Below, piece by piece: positions 44,994-56,360 of a DNA stretch of 64,000 nt. The stretch spans positions 35,608,021-35,672,020 of the forward strand of contig JBCFYV010011164.1 of NCBI GenBank assembly GCA_039000515.1. The letters are read 5' to 3'. Origin of the DNA: Timema cristinae (lineage: Eukaryota > Arthropoda > Insecta > Phasmatodea > Timematidae). Positions within the stretch are counted from its first letter, which is position 1. Each line of letters opens with the position of its first letter. A program made the translations under genes and the position numbers. The notes under the pieces are model-generated. The model worked only from the letters and a program-made list of their open reading frames with translations, searched no databases and had not been told where the DNA came from.

Positions 44994-45304
44994 CAAAATA
45001 TATATACTAGACAAGGTCACGGGGGTCTTATCCGGGGGTATTGAAACCAAATAATAGACTCGATCTCAGAACATTTAAAAAATGTTGGACTATAAGAAGC
45101 TATCAAAGCTATATCAAATTATGTATTTGTGATTTTCCATTTTTTATTTAAATGTTATAATATGTTTTCGATTTTCTTTCAGTTGTTCTGCTCCTAGCCT
45201 TGCACGTGTAAAATCAAATCAAACTATTGTCGTCTTTTGAAGTAATACTGATACTCAATAGAACTGGTACTATGGTTATGATTTCCACAATCTGGCTAAG
45301 AGAG
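44994..45304. other. Unannotated AT-rich DNA
   Basis: No feature recognised. Confidence 0.35.
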
Positions 45305-45467
45305 TATGAGGATATACTGAGGGTGGTTTTGTCCTAAATAGTTTTCCACTCTCTCGCTCTCTCTCCACGCATATGCAGGTACTCTTCCTCATCTCTAATT
45401 AATTAGCGTGATTAGTAAATATTAGAGGTATTACCCGAACAGGTAGTAAGTAATACGTGGTGCTAAA
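45305..45467 (+). repeat. SINE-A, headless
   Basis: ATACTGAGGGTGGTTTTGTC body, CTCTCCACGCATATGCAGG, and tail TTACCCGAACAGGTAGTAAG then TAATACGTGGTGC. Confidence 0.75.
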
Positions 45468-46126
45468 AAATTCCCCCGTAGCTTTCACCCCTCATCCTGT
45501 GTCCTGTGGATAAGAAAATGGTTTTAGTATTTATTATAGTTGTCAGATAAAGTGCTTATAGTTTTGTTACCATAAATATAAAAGTTAGGAAACGAATCGT
45601 AACACTAAAGTGTATCTAAAATCTAAATAAATGTTACGAAACAATCGATAATACTTCCGCGTATAGCCAATGGAACAACTTTTTTAAATATTGGTTATCA
45701 GCAGAGCCCGTATTTTGATTAAATTATGATCATGATCCCCTGGTTGTGGAAACGAGTTTTGTTGGAATGAGACGATAATTGTAGGCAATTAAATTTGTAA
45801 CCTATTTGTATGCTTGTAAAATAGTCTACATATTCGTGGTAAGACATTGCAACTGAGCTAGAAAGAGTTGCGTTAGGAAGGGGCAAATATTATTTATGAA
45901 GAAGTTATTTGTAAATTGATATTACATTTAGAAGAATACAAAAGTTTGATTCAGTCAGTTGCATTCATATAGTTTATTCATGCTTTTATAATTATTTAAA
46001 AAATTTAAATTAATTTAAAAAAATGGGCCATTTTATTGGTGGCATTTTGATCATTTTTAGCTCACCAAATTCCAGGCCTTGTTTTAGTAAACTAGCCCTA
46101 GATGACAAATCTTATTATCTTTTTAT
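45468..46126. other. Unannotated AT-rich DNA
   Basis: No feature recognised. Confidence 0.35.
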
Positions 46127-46372
46127 TAGCAATAAGTCTAACTACCCGTTTGGGTTATACGCTTATAAGTGAATTACTCTAGTGGTCTTAGGGATGAGAA
46201 AGGTTATATTTATAGGAAGTTTACACGTATTTGCGTGGATGGAGAGTGTGAAGCAATTTTGTAAAATAAAACTCCTTATACCTGACCGAGATTCAAACCT
46301 CGATCTTCTCGTCAGTGATACTATAATCTATCGAGAGAGTAGTGATTTAGACCATGCGCACACCGAAGCGGT
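46127..46372 (-). repeat. SINE-A copy
   Basis: CTAACTACCCGTTTGGGTTA tail, ACCGAGATTCAAACCTCGAT B box, TTTAGACCATGCGCACACCG head. The 75-codon frame 46182-46409 lies within it and is not a gene. Confidence 0.82.
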
Positions 46373-46697
46373 TAAGAACGAAATAACGAAAAACATTTTC
46401 AAAAAATAAGAGTTAAAAAAGACACTTAAAGGAGGATTTTTTCAGGTGGATAAGTAGAGGCGTACTGATAATTAATTTGTTCCTTTTAATTTGGCCATCA
46501 TTAAATTAGATTTAATTTTAAGGTTATAGTTGAAACATAAATATTTCTCAAGTCTCTGGCCACATAAAATGGATTTTGACGTTTTATGTGCCTTCGAACC
46601 AAAATTAATGGATTTGAATTTTCTGTTTGTAACTGAGGTTACAGCCAAAACGAGTTCGTAGATTTCGTCAAACTTTATATTTAAATTTCTTATGACC

Positions 46698-46942
46698 TAG
46701 CTCGATGGCCGCTTGGTCTAAGGCGTCAATCTCGCAACAGACTAGATCGTCAACGACAGGGAGATCCGGGGTTTGATCCCGGTCGAGTATATTGATGGTG
46801 GTTTTTCCCAAATGGTTGAACACTCTCCTTCGATGGAAATGCAGGTAAACATCCTCTAAATTAAGCCTTCCTTATCCATAACACAATATCGTAATTAGTA
46901 CATATTCGTAAAGCCAAACGATAGTAAGACATGGTGCTAAAT
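46698..46942 (+). repeat. SINE-A copy
   Basis: GCTCGATGGCCGCTTGGTCT head, CGGGGTTTGATCCCGGTCG B box, GATAGTAAGACATGGTGC tail. Confidence 0.86.
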
Positions 46943-47526
46943 GCTATATGGATATGTCATGAATTTAAATTGAATTCTAAAACCAAGCTAAATACATTTT
47001 ACTGGTATGTTTGAAAATTTGACATTTTAAAATAATAGCTATACAAGTTTGGTTCGAAATGTGTATTTTTAAAATGTTTTACAAAATTAAAAAACGCTGA
47101 ATGGGGAACCAACAGTTGTTTCGGAGATTAAAAAAAAATCATTTTAGGCTATTTTAAATGGCTGATTTATGAATATTTTATTATAAAACTTTAACCAACT
47201 AGATGAGAAGGAATGTGTGATCGTGTCTTAACGTTTTTTTAATTTAACAACAGTTTTAGGAAGTAAAAAGCTAACCCATCTTTATTGCTGAATAGTATAA
47301 GGCTATGCTGGCAACCTACAACCCACGAGCTTGATCTGGCACGCTGAATTAATTTATCAGGCCTGCAAAGGATTTAACGATCTAACGAACAAAAAATGTA
47401 CTCATGAAAATAGGCTAGTAACTTAAATGACTAACTATATGAGAAAATATAAAATTGAAATTTTTGCACGATATTTTTTTCAAACCAGCCAACCAAATAC
47501 GGCCCATGATATAAAAAATGTTACTA
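46943..47526. other. Unannotated AT-rich DNA
   Basis: A possible decayed SINE head near 47280-47320 (GCTGAATAGTATAAGGC). Nothing else. Confidence 0.35.
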
Positions 47527-48000
47527 ACCCCTCATCTAAAGCATCACTACCCCAGTATACTGGTCTTTAAATGATGGGGAGATTAGGGATCAAATACCAG
47601 TTGGGTACACTGAGGTTGGCTTGTAGTATAAGATTTTCATGGTGACCTGGTGGTCTAGGGGTAAGGTGTCAGACTTCTGTGCTGGCGGCCGGGGTTCGAT
47701 CCTTGGTCCCGGCACAAATTTATCTGATTTCCAAACCCTTCCTACACCTCTGACAAGACATCTTGTGAATGTGTGGAATGCCAGGTTGCCACCGTGGTTC
47801 GGATTCCACGTTAAACTGTAGGTCCTTCATTTCATCTCACAATCACCCTACCATTACACATTAGCGTAGGTGCGTATAACCCGAACGGGTAGTAAGACGC
47901 GGTGCTAATAATAATAATAATAATAATAATAAAAGATTTTCCACTCTCCCTTAAACAAATGTGGTTAAATTTACTCTGAATTCTACCTTCCTAATCCCTA
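47527..48000 (+). repeat. SINE-A split by a SINE-B
   Basis: The A-family head and body to GTACACTGAGGTTGGC (left) resume after the insert with TTTTCCACTCTCCCTTAAAC and CCTTCCTAATCCCTATCG. The inserted B copy is bounded by AAGATTTTC duplications. Confidence 0.8.
47641..47935 (+). repeat. SINE-B copy, full length, with (AAT)n tail
   Basis: TGACCTGGTGGTCTAGGGGT (A box), CCGGGGTTCGATCCTTGGTC (B box), ACCGTGGTTCGGATTCCACG body, tail TAACCCGAACGGGTAGTAAG then ACGCGGTGCTAATAAT. AAGATTTTC occurs just before and just after. A 60-codon frame at 47639-47821 is SINE sequence. Confidence 0.93.
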
Positions 48001-48600
48001 TCGTGATCTTGTGATTGAATATAGATAGCACAGAGAGTATTAAAATATTGTGAAACTAATTGTACCACACAATCGCACGAACTTTAACATATTGTGTATT
48101 ATAACTTCGAAGAAAATCTCCAAAAATATGTTTGTAGTAAACTACTATTAAATAAGTTTTACTCACAAAAACAAACACATGATCTTGCTAGTCACAATAT
48201 GTACTCCCTATATATATACATTTTAAACCAAACTGTTCAAAAATATTTTAAAAACTCAAATTTACAAAAATGAATTATTTGTAATCTACCTTTTTTTTTT
48301 GTAGAAATGAAAACGAATTCTTATTTATCATGAAAAACTATTCAATATTCCCATTTTGAATTCAATCTTTAGGGTCAATTTCTATAACATTTCTATAATA
48401 ATTTATTGTTAGTAAACTGTATTTATATTAAATTATTTCGTATAAATAAAGCTACATTATTATTTACATGTAAAATAGTCTCCCAATACCAAATTTGAAC
48501 TAAGTTGCTAAAGCCATTTTTAAAATATTTCAAATTTAAAAAAAATGTCATCAGTAAACTAACAATAAACAAATTTTACCCCTAAAATATAGGTTGAGAC
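48001..48600. other. Unannotated AT-rich DNA
   Basis: No gene recognised. Contains diverged sequence possibly related to the repeat at 48650-48890. Confidence 0.35.
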
Positions 48601-48649
48601 ATTTTAGAAAAACTTAAAATTCGAAAAAATTTCTCATCAATAATTAACC

Positions 48650-48890
48650 TTAATTGAAGGACTCGAGTATTACTTATCCTATAAAATCTAAATATCAAGT
48701 TTGAACAAATTCCATTAAACCTATTTTAGATCCGTGGCCAGGGACAGACCGACACACAAACAGATTTGTAAAATCCACATTTTATGTTCGTGTTCACATA
48801 AAACCTAAAAATTTGTCAAAATCTCCAGATCGATTTTATTTCGCGATCACAGTACTTTCTTTTGATATGAGAAAGTAAAAAAGACAGTTC
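48650..48890. repeat. Dispersed non-coding repeat (R1-like or related)
   Basis: ATCTAAATATCAAGTTTGAAC, AACCTATTTTAGATCCGTGG and AATTTGTCAAAATCTCCAGA echo blocks of R1 at 29040-29330 in the same orientation. It ends ATGAGAAAGTAAAAAA. Weak relation. Confidence 0.4.
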
Positions 48891-49342
48891 TATTCACAAT
48901 ATGCATGTCCGTATAAATCTTGAACTTATTGTCCCTGTGCATATGTGTTTGTGTGTGTATGTGTGTGTTGTGTGCATGGCCAACAACAATGGGTATGTTT
49001 CCTGATCTGGTAATGTCAGGCCTTAGGGGAAGTGAAAGGGGAAATCAAAGTCAATAATATCACGAGATTATCTGAATGATTCGCGTGGGACCAATTTGCA
49101 AAACGCATTTCCCATCTTTTTACAACAGTGATGTTAGTTAATAATTAACTCTTACTCTCTCACCCTCTAGTATATACATCATATTTTATAAATCTGTAAG
49201 CCTACATTCCAATTTCCATAGGAAGAGATTATCTGAACAAACTAGAAAATGTCTAGATCTACTGTCACGTATTCATCCAAATCTTATGATTGACAACTCT
49301 CAATTTTGATAGATGTTATCAATATCCATAAAATAACAATAC

Positions 49343-49414
49343 AATAATAATAATAATAATAATATAATAATAATAATATATAATATAATAAATAATAATA
49401 ATAATAATAATAAT
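49343..49414. repeat. AAT/ATA microsatellite
   Basis: An AAT-based run with ATA phase shifts, directly joined to a coding-like stretch. Confidence 0.85.
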
Positions 49415-49552
49415 GGCGTGTCTAGTTTAGATCAATCTGTTGCTCCGTTTGTGGAAATTTTGGCTGGTTCTAATGTACCATCTCCAAGGGGAAGCCCTAA
49501 TGTAGGTACTAATCTTACATTTTCCGTTGGGGCTCTTTCTATGTCCCACTAA
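49409..49552 (+). CDS. Coding-like ORF fragment of unknown origin
   Basis: After the AAT run, the frame reads NNGVSSLDQSVAPFVEILAG then SNVPSPRGSPNVGTNLTFSV and GALSMSH, stopping at TAA 49550-49552. The frame is open back to 49337 (through Asn codons) with no upstream ATG. Composition is protein-like (S, P, G, N, V) rather than AT-driven. It could be a last exon, an ORF1-type fragment of a mobile element, or chance. No family recognised. Confidence 0.3.
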   Translation, partial: NNGVSSLDQSVAPFVEILAGSNVPSPRGSPNVGTNLTFSVGALSMSH

Positions 49553-49684
49553 GATGAGGGGATGATACAATTGAATATAACGGGGGAGTCAATGCAGATC
49601 TTAAACTAACTTAATCCAAATTAAACAAACCCTGGTTATCATGGATTTATTCCTCTTTCGAAAAAAATCTTCCGTTTTCAGCTG

Positions 49685-49745
49685 GGATATAACCCGGGAC
49701 TTCTAGGTCCACAGCCAGGCCTCTGACCATTATAATGGGAGGCCG
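49685..49745 (-). repeat. tRNA-like SINE head
   Basis: Minus strand: CCATTATAATGGTCAGAGGC (A box), GTCCCGGGTTATATCCCAGC (B box, T-arm). Confidence 0.55.
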
Positions 49746-49829
49746 ATTAATTTATAATATACTAAAACGTTGATCAATGTTAACAAAAACAGAATATGTT
49801 TGTATATTACTTTGAGTGCGTGGTATTAG

Positions 49830-50250
49830 CTTTTAGTATCCCTCATAGGTAGGAATGCAGAAACGCTCTTCTAGGCTAATTTGCCGGTAATAAAGAGGTC
49901 AGGGTTTGATTCTCGACAGGGTGCAATGAGAGTGGATTTTCCTAAAGCTATTAAAGTTCACGGAAACATTGTTCCATTAAATTAAATATTTTAATAATTT
50001 CCTAATATTCTTCCACAAAATTGTGAGTAATTTTTTTTCACCCCAATTCTACTTGTCCACGTGATACGTGTTTGATACGTTAATTAGTTGTAGGTGCGCT
50101 GAGGGTGGCTTAAAGGGGGGAAGTAAATCTTAATTAGCATATACAGGGTTTGGGAATTCTATGCTGATAAATCCTAAGTGCAAGCCAACCTTCAACGCAC
50201 TAGGTCTAGATTCGAACCTCGACCTCCCCGTCAGTGTATATATCAAGTAT
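49830..50250. repeat. SINE-A relics, mixed orientation
   Basis: A plus-strand piece GGTCAGGGTTTGATTCTCG (about 49900) with GAGAGTGGATTTTCC, and a minus-strand B box AGATTCGAACCTCGACCTCC near 50210. Boundaries are unclear. Confidence 0.45.
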
Positions 50251-51061
50251 ATTATAGTCCTGGCACCTTTAGCTGCCTGGCTATGGATACGTGTGAATCA
50301 GGGCAAGTATGAATTACGTCTTACAAACCCATTGATGTGACCTCAAGCCAATAATTTTACCCTATTATGATATTTGACGACCTTTGTGACATATTTGTCT
50401 CATTAAGTGGGGCTAATAACCAAAATTAATGATCTCTCATGTGAACTAGCAGAGTAAATCAATTTAGAGAGAGTATTTAATACCTCCCTCTCACTTTATA
50501 AATAGCAAGGGTTACTGCTCTGCGCTTTGCTGCTATTGTCAAGGGCTTTGGTCTGAACCAAAAGAAGGGTGGAATAGCAGGGGGCAGAGAGAGGGGGTGA
50601 CAGGGTGTGTCAACGTCACCTACTATAGGGCTATTTGCACGGGTGGCTGCGGTGCCAATGGGTGCGCTGGTACGAACCACTAACCTTTCTGCGGAACCCA
50701 ACAATTACAGGATACTCCTATGCCTCGTCAAACTAGATAAAAGACGTATGTGATTTATTTTTTCTCTACCAACAAAAATTTTCTCATGGGACTCATATTT
50801 TTTATTAGTCATAAAACAAAGTAGCCTACTGTTGTCGTCTAAGTAGTATATAAAGTTAAATTAGTCAGTTTAATATCTGGAGTGGGTTGATTCTACTTTT
50901 ACTTAAACAAGAATAATCATCTAACTCTCCCAAATAACAAGATTAGAATTCAAATATTATGAAACAGAAATATAATAGGTTAGATTTCAAATATTGGTGT
51001 GAATTTTTCCTTTTGCTATATTGATACTGTTCACATAAAATCTTTAACTATTTATCTAGAT
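50251..51061. other. No recognised gene; GC-richer islet 50500-50705
   Basis: Both strands are open over the islet (minus: VVRTSAPIGTAATRANSPIV; plus: VTALRFAAIVKGFGLNQKKG). No family recognised, and strand undecidable. Confidence 0.2.
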
Positions 51062-51369
51062 CAGTGGTTCCCTTTAACTTATTTAGTATCTAGAGAATAA
51101 TAATCGTAGCTAAATAGATAACATTTTTAGCGAAAGTGTGAATTCTCTTTCATTTAAGTGTTAAACTAATAGCCCGGGGTCGGTTTTAGGTTGTTCAATA
51201 TTATTTTGGTTTGAACCTTTGGTAGTATTCATAAAGATCAAAAACTAAAAAAAAAATCAATATAAAAAATTCCTAAATATGAAATTTTTATGAATTTCTA
51301 ACTCGGAGATTCTAAGAAGAGGCACTTTCATAAATACGAGCATCTTGTAGCTGACGAAGAAATCGGAGC

Positions 51370-51570
51370 CTAAATCTCCGCCGGCTAGACTGGGGTGTTT
51401 TTCCTAAATAGTTTTCTATTCTATTTTTATGAAAATTGAAGATTATTTATCTATATTATTTAAATCACGTATATTACTACCCGTTCGGGCTATACGCCTT
51501 ATTTCCTCTAAATTTCCCTCTCCATCATTTGTGTAAATATGTGGGCATCCTAGAAAATAAGACATGGAGC
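51370..51570. repeat. SINE-A relics
   Basis: Plus-strand GGTGTTTTTCCTAAATAG near 51397 and a reversed tail ATATTACTACCCGTTCGGGC near 51470. Confidence 0.5.
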
Positions 51571-51799
51571 ACTTAAAATTATATTATTTATGTAAATAAT
51601 GTATAATATAGTAATTTGACGTATCGATTCTTATTTGTTTTGCTAGTTTTTTTGTTTTTTTTGTATGGCAAATTACTACTTGACCGGGCACTCATAATAT
51701 TTACACTAGTGTAGTAGGAATGAGGAAGGTAAAATTATTGGGAAATGCACTATCTATTTTCTTGGGGGGAGTTGGATATATAATTACAAAAAAACCCTC

Positions 51800-51960
51800 G
51801 TGGGGACATTATCTAGACCCCATATTCCAAGTTTTAGCCCAATTGGTAAAATAGTTTTGGTTCTTGCCCAAGGTACAGATAGTCTTTGAGAAAACAACTT
51901 TTTTTTTTGTTTCAGGGGTTTCAAATATACAAGGTTTATCAAATGGATCACTTGAATCGC
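51800..51960. repeat. Dispersed repeat R1, partial
   Basis: CCAAGTTTTAGCCCAATTGG, TTTTGGTTCTTGCC, GGTACAGATAG, TTTGTTTCAGGGGTTTC and TTTATCAAATGG follow the R1 order seen at 29040-29330. Confidence 0.6.
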
Positions 51961-51974
51961 ATATTAAATATTCA

Positions 51975-53420
51975 TTCAAAAACTCTTCTAATTCTCTGTC
52001 CTAATAAAAAAGACGGTTTTAGAATGAATTATAAACGTATTTATTAATTTAATGCTTATCATCATAATTCGCAGGAAAACATTCCGATAAGGAACACTGC
52101 AACTCACATATGTGTTGTAAGGGAATACTTGAAACCTTTTCATTTAGAAATTCTAATAAATAAGAGTATTACTCAAATCTATTCTGTTCTTCAGAAGATG
52201 TATATAATTCCAGTTTCTAAACAACAACATTTCTCAATTGAAGTAAAAATTATCTAATGCTCTCCTTGGAGGAAAAGATTTATTTTATTTTATTTTGCAA
52301 AGATATCCGAAAAGTACGTGGGCCTTATTAGCCGAAAGGAATTTCTCAAAATGTATTTACATTTTTGTTCTGCATTATTGAATTGAAGATACTAGTAGTC
52401 CAATACCAATTTCAAAAAGGCTCAAAAGAACCTTACCTCTAGATATCCATCTAGCTTCTGTACGTAACAGAGGTGCTATATGCTGACTTGTTGACTACCC
52501 AGCTCATCGCACAACATTTTAAATAGCCTGAAGTGAAATGGCTTAGATTTGATGAAATTAATAATCAATACTAAATCATAATATTTTTTTTTTTAGTTGT
52601 AATTTCTTGTTTGTATAGAATAAAATACTTTTAGTGATTTCTGGGGCAACATTAGTGATTCACTCTCTTCATCGTTCCGACCATTTCTCGTGTTTTATTA
52701 GTACATACATGAAGGCATTTTTCTCAGCTAATTTCACGTTATTAAAAAATAATTGTTGACACAGTTAAATATCTCTTCTCCATTTGTGTTGATTTGCAAA
52801 CATGCACATTCTAGTTAGTCTTCTTTAGTAACATTATCAAGGGGGGCAAAAATAAGTCTCAGAACAAATACTCACAGCAATATTTCATTCGTCAAAATAG
52901 CTTCTTCTCGATGTAATGGTAAAAAATTGTAAATATGATCCGAAACTGTATTCTTTGAGTGGTACTGCAACTATTGTTTGACCAGACGCTTCACTCGATG
53001 TGCCCATTGCAATTTCTTTCCCACAAGGTTTGAGAATGACTTATTCTATGGTTTGCGCTTCTTCAATAAGTGATATATGGTAGCCTGCACATTAATATGA
53101 TACTGGTACATTTTCTTTGCATATTATAGTCATTTTAATAATGGAAAGTTGACAATATTCAAGGGATCTCTGCTTTATCTTGAAAATACCATTATCTTTG
53201 GCTTGATATTCAGCATAATTGATTTCCAAATGCTTACAAAGTTTACTAGGAAACATATAAGTATTCATTAATATTTTTTTTGCATACAAATTTCCATGAA
53301 TTATGAGTATTTATTACCAACACATATAAAACCGAAAGATAAATAAATTTCATGCCAGCCTCATCTCGGTCTTCTATTTACTTCTAGTTTTTTGGTGCGC
53401 TTCAAAAGTGCACAGTATTT
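51975..53420 (-). pseudogene. hAT transposase pseudogene, ZBED5/SCAND3-like
   Basis: Read on the minus strand. The BED-finger region starts with EIYLSFGFICVGNK (about 53400), then PSKLCKHLEINYAEYQAKD (about 53240-53190), a relic of the finger's second half where lysine- and histidine-rich KPSKLKRHLE-type sequence is expected. Later parts are INFIKSKPFHFRLFKMLCDE (about 52550) and LLRTEARWISRGKVLLSLF (about 52470-52415), the strongly conserved T-E-x-R-W-L-S-R-G-K-V block of the catalytic core. LQCSLSECFPANYDDKH lies near 52100. The order and spacing match the family from memory. Stops and shifts abound, the two finger cysteines are not recognisable and the hATC dimerisation end is not found. 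Dead. A 65-codon intact stretch at 53092-53289 is part of this relic, not a gene. Confidence 0.8.
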
Positions 53421-53959
53421 ATTTACTTGGGCACAAGTTAAATATCTTATATTAATTGTTTGCGTGAAGCTAGTTTCTTTCATTGAGTATTTTATGGCAG
53501 GCGCTACATCACTTGCCAACAGTCAGTACCGGTATGCAACTGTTCATTGCCGATGAATGATAGTCTGTGCAAACGTGGGGATGAGTGGGCATTGATTTAT
53601 GAAGGAAGGACCTCCTCATTTGCTGGGACGAAACAGGAAAGCTGGTAGTCAGCACAACGATCGCCTTGATGGCATAAAACACGTAAGATTAATCATGTTG
53701 AGTTAATATGCCCCATCAGTACAAAATACGAGATATTTTAGTAGCCAGTAAATATCAAGCTAAACGTCAAATATTATAAATTTAAAATTAATAGAAAAAT
53801 AATAATAATAATTTGATTTCCTGATTGTTTCAGTGTTACGGGAAACCTAGTTTGGGAAACACTAAGAAATCATGTGAAAATGGGAATCACAAATATTCAG
53901 AGAATGAATGCAAAAACCAGTAGGTCTATAGGATTTGACCTGTGTCGGTGAGTACATAA

Positions 53960-54060
53960 ACTAAAGTAGTTGTTCCAAAACCAGGGCTCACGACCCAATT
54001 GAGGGTCGCAAGGATGTTCTTGAGGGTCAGGAGAAGGTTTAGATTTTATTTTAACCTTCA
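53960..54060. repeat. hAT-like terminus
   Basis: TAGTTGTTCCAAAACCAGGG followed by CTCACGACCCAATTGAGGGT resembles the GGGTCGCGACCC-type end of non-autonomous hAT elements. The partner end was not found. Confidence 0.35.
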
Positions 54061-54814
54061 TGAAATAACACATTTACAAACAGTTCATCAAACTGGAACA
54101 TTATGAAGAATTACTGCAATACTGTCAATATCAATAGTGTTGAAACAAAGTTTTGAAACCCTCCTGTATTTGGAATTTTTGACCCATCCCAAGCAAATGC
54201 CTATTATGACTCGGAAGGTTTAAAAGTTTATTTAGCTTTTTTCTGACAATGTAGCCTACCTCTGTGAACAACAAAATTTCCGGTTTTGTAACGATGAAGA
54301 TCCTCAAAAAGGTTTGTGTTGCACTCTACCCATCAACAAAGGACTCAAACTTGAAGAGCTCACCTACAAAATGAAGCAGTATCATGGCTGTCACTGGAAA
54401 ATTCTGTTTTGGTCACACATTTTTTCAGGGGAACATATTATTTAAGATTATATTTGTAAGATTAAAATTTACAGAAAATTGATTTAATTTTAATTTCAAT
54501 CCTACAAAATAAAAATGCAAAAAAAAACCTCTCCCCAAGAATGAAACAGTATTATAGTATCCACTGAAACAGTATTTTTTTGGTCACTTACCAAACATTG
54601 TAATAGTCACATTTTAATTAAAAATTGTGGTTTACATTTTGTTTGATTATAAAGTTATTGAAATAATACTGTTTTTATTTTGATTAATTCAATGAAGTTT
54701 TTTTATAAACACTAATATGAAAGTAATAAAAAATATAAACTAAATGTAAGGAATGACACTTTGGGTTGCCAGGCCGTGAAAATACTATATTTATGGTCGC
54801 GATCAAAAAAGTTT

Positions 54815-55015
54815 GGTTAACACTAGACTACGGCCTCAGTCTCGTATGGTCTGGTTTTTCAGTGACGTGGAGTGTCGTTCGAATTCTTGCTTGGTTTAGT
54901 AAAATGATTTTTCCTAAAGTGTTCCCCCTCTCACTCTTTCTTTTTCTCTCCACTCAAATTATGGTTCATCTCCTCCATAATAAGAATTTCATTATACTTA
55001 CATTAAAACCGTAAG
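54815..55015 (+). repeat. SINE-A relic
   Basis: GACTACGGCCTCAGTCTCG (A-box side), CGTTCGAATTCTTGCTTGG (B box), TCTCTCCACTCAAATTATGG body. The 82-codon frame here is SINE sequence. Confidence 0.6.
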
Positions 55016-55259
55016 TAAGCAAATATTCTAAATAAAGGGTTTCCAACTGGCAGCTTGTTATGTCTTTTTTTTTTTTTTTTAGGCACACAAAGTTTTTCGG
55101 AAAAGTAATCTGATGTAGTAAAATTGATGTTTATAGCAGATAGACTAAAAATTTTGACTTGCGTGGGAAAAATACATTAAAGCTCCAACCGATGCTAGTT
55201 CATAATACGCATAACTGCGCTCTATTTTGATAATAATTTGTGTATCTGCGTGAATCCTA

Positions 55260-55557
55260 GGGCCGTATGTAAGAACTCCTATACCCACTGGTTGAAACAA
55301 AACCAACATCGAACAAAACATTTTGTTCGACAAACAAGAAAATCTGTTCGACGAAGAAATATACATTTTTTTTTTTTTAAATTGGAGCGTCCCCACATAC
55401 CAAAACTTTGTTTCAAAACAGAGCTTTGTTTCTTAAACATCGAAAAACTATCTGAAAAAGTACAATGTTCGATAGAATGTTTGAATAACGAAGAGAACTG
55501 GACATGCGCGATTTACCCTCTTCAGCTATGTTTGCAAATAGTACTGCAGTACGGCCC
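55260..55557. mobile_element. Possible TIR element
   Basis: GGGCCGTATGTAAG at the left and complement GGGCCGTACTGCAG at the right, with internal GTTCGA-type repeats. No target duplication. The 129-codon plus-strand frame over it shows no domain and is not called. Confidence 0.25.
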
Positions 55558-55722
55558 AGCATCGTGTTTGGGTTTTTGTATTAGCCCATTATTTTGTGAT
55601 TACCATAATCATGACAAAAGAGACTGAAGTAGAATTTTTATCATAAATTGGATGAGACCAAAACCCCCGTTCATTCGCAGCATCTTCTTCAAGTAAACAA
55701 AGATAAAGGGTAGAAGAGATAA

Positions 55723-55804
55723 CTATATATATATATATATATCATATATTATATACTATATATATACATATATTTATACATATATATATACATATATTAT
55801 ATAC

Positions 55805-55862
<58 letters not shown>

Positions 55863-55906
55863 TATATTATATATATACATATTATATATATATATATATA
55901 TATACA
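55723..55906. repeat. Compound (AT)n/(ATAC)n microsatellite, about 180 bp
   Basis: Long AT runs with ATAC and ATTAT interruptions. Confidence 0.93.
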
Positions 55907-56199
55907 TACACACACGCCTTCCTTACCGGTTGCCATGTCGCATGATGATATCTCACATCATGGAACACTTGTTTGATACAGTTGTCTGAAACAATTGGTT
56001 CCAAACTAATTGTTTCGACTAGTGGGTAAATGACCTTAGTGCGTGTGGACCCTTAATTACGTTGCTTGCGTCGACCTTCGGCTAGAAGTTTGACCAGGAG
56101 TGTGCTTTGGGCCACACTAACGCGCCACTAAGCGCCTATTCACTCTTAGTTGTTTTCTCGCATACCACCTCTAATTCCTTCCATCCTTTAACCAATTGT
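55907..56199. other. No recognised gene; hairpin at 55988-56016
   Basis: GAAACAATT and AATTGTTTC form a 9-bp stem around an 11-nt loop. Nothing else is assigned. Confidence 0.4.
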
Positions 56200-56360
56200 G
56201 ATGTGACCCACCACAAACTCGTGTATACAATTGTCCAGAAAATTGAGGTTCTAATGCAATCAGTGCATAAACATTTAGTCTAAACTCTACCTTACTCATC
56301 CATATTCGATTAAAAAAATCTTCGGACAAACCGGATGGGTAGTAAGACATGATACACGTA
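56200..56360 (+). repeat. SINE-A relic
   Basis: GAGGTTCTAATGCAATC (B-box relic), CTAAACTCTACCTTACTC body, tail AAACCGGATGGGTAGTAAGA. Confidence 0.6.

Larger units (their letters stand above)
51062..53864 (-). mobile_element. Autonomous-type hAT element, degenerate, about 2.8 kb
   Basis: The left end CAGTGGTTCCCTTTAAC and complement of the right end TAGTGTTTCCCAAACTAGG are hAT-type termini enclosing a ZBED5/SCAND3-like transposase pseudogene on the minus strand. The 8-bp flanks (ATCTAGAT; AGAAATCA) do not match, so one boundary may be wrong or decayed. SINE and R1 fragments lie between the left end and the transposase remnants. Confidence 0.5.

Noticed and set aside
51062..53864. Matching 8-bp target duplications for the ZBED5-like hAT
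   Set aside because: ATCTAGAT and AGAAATCA do not agree; the boundary is reported as uncertain instead.
55238..55627. 129-codon plus-strand frame
   Set aside because: No recognisable domain and a TTG start. It overlaps a possible TIR element with repeated GTTCGA motifs, and one frame of this length is about what chance gives in AT-rich DNA of this size.
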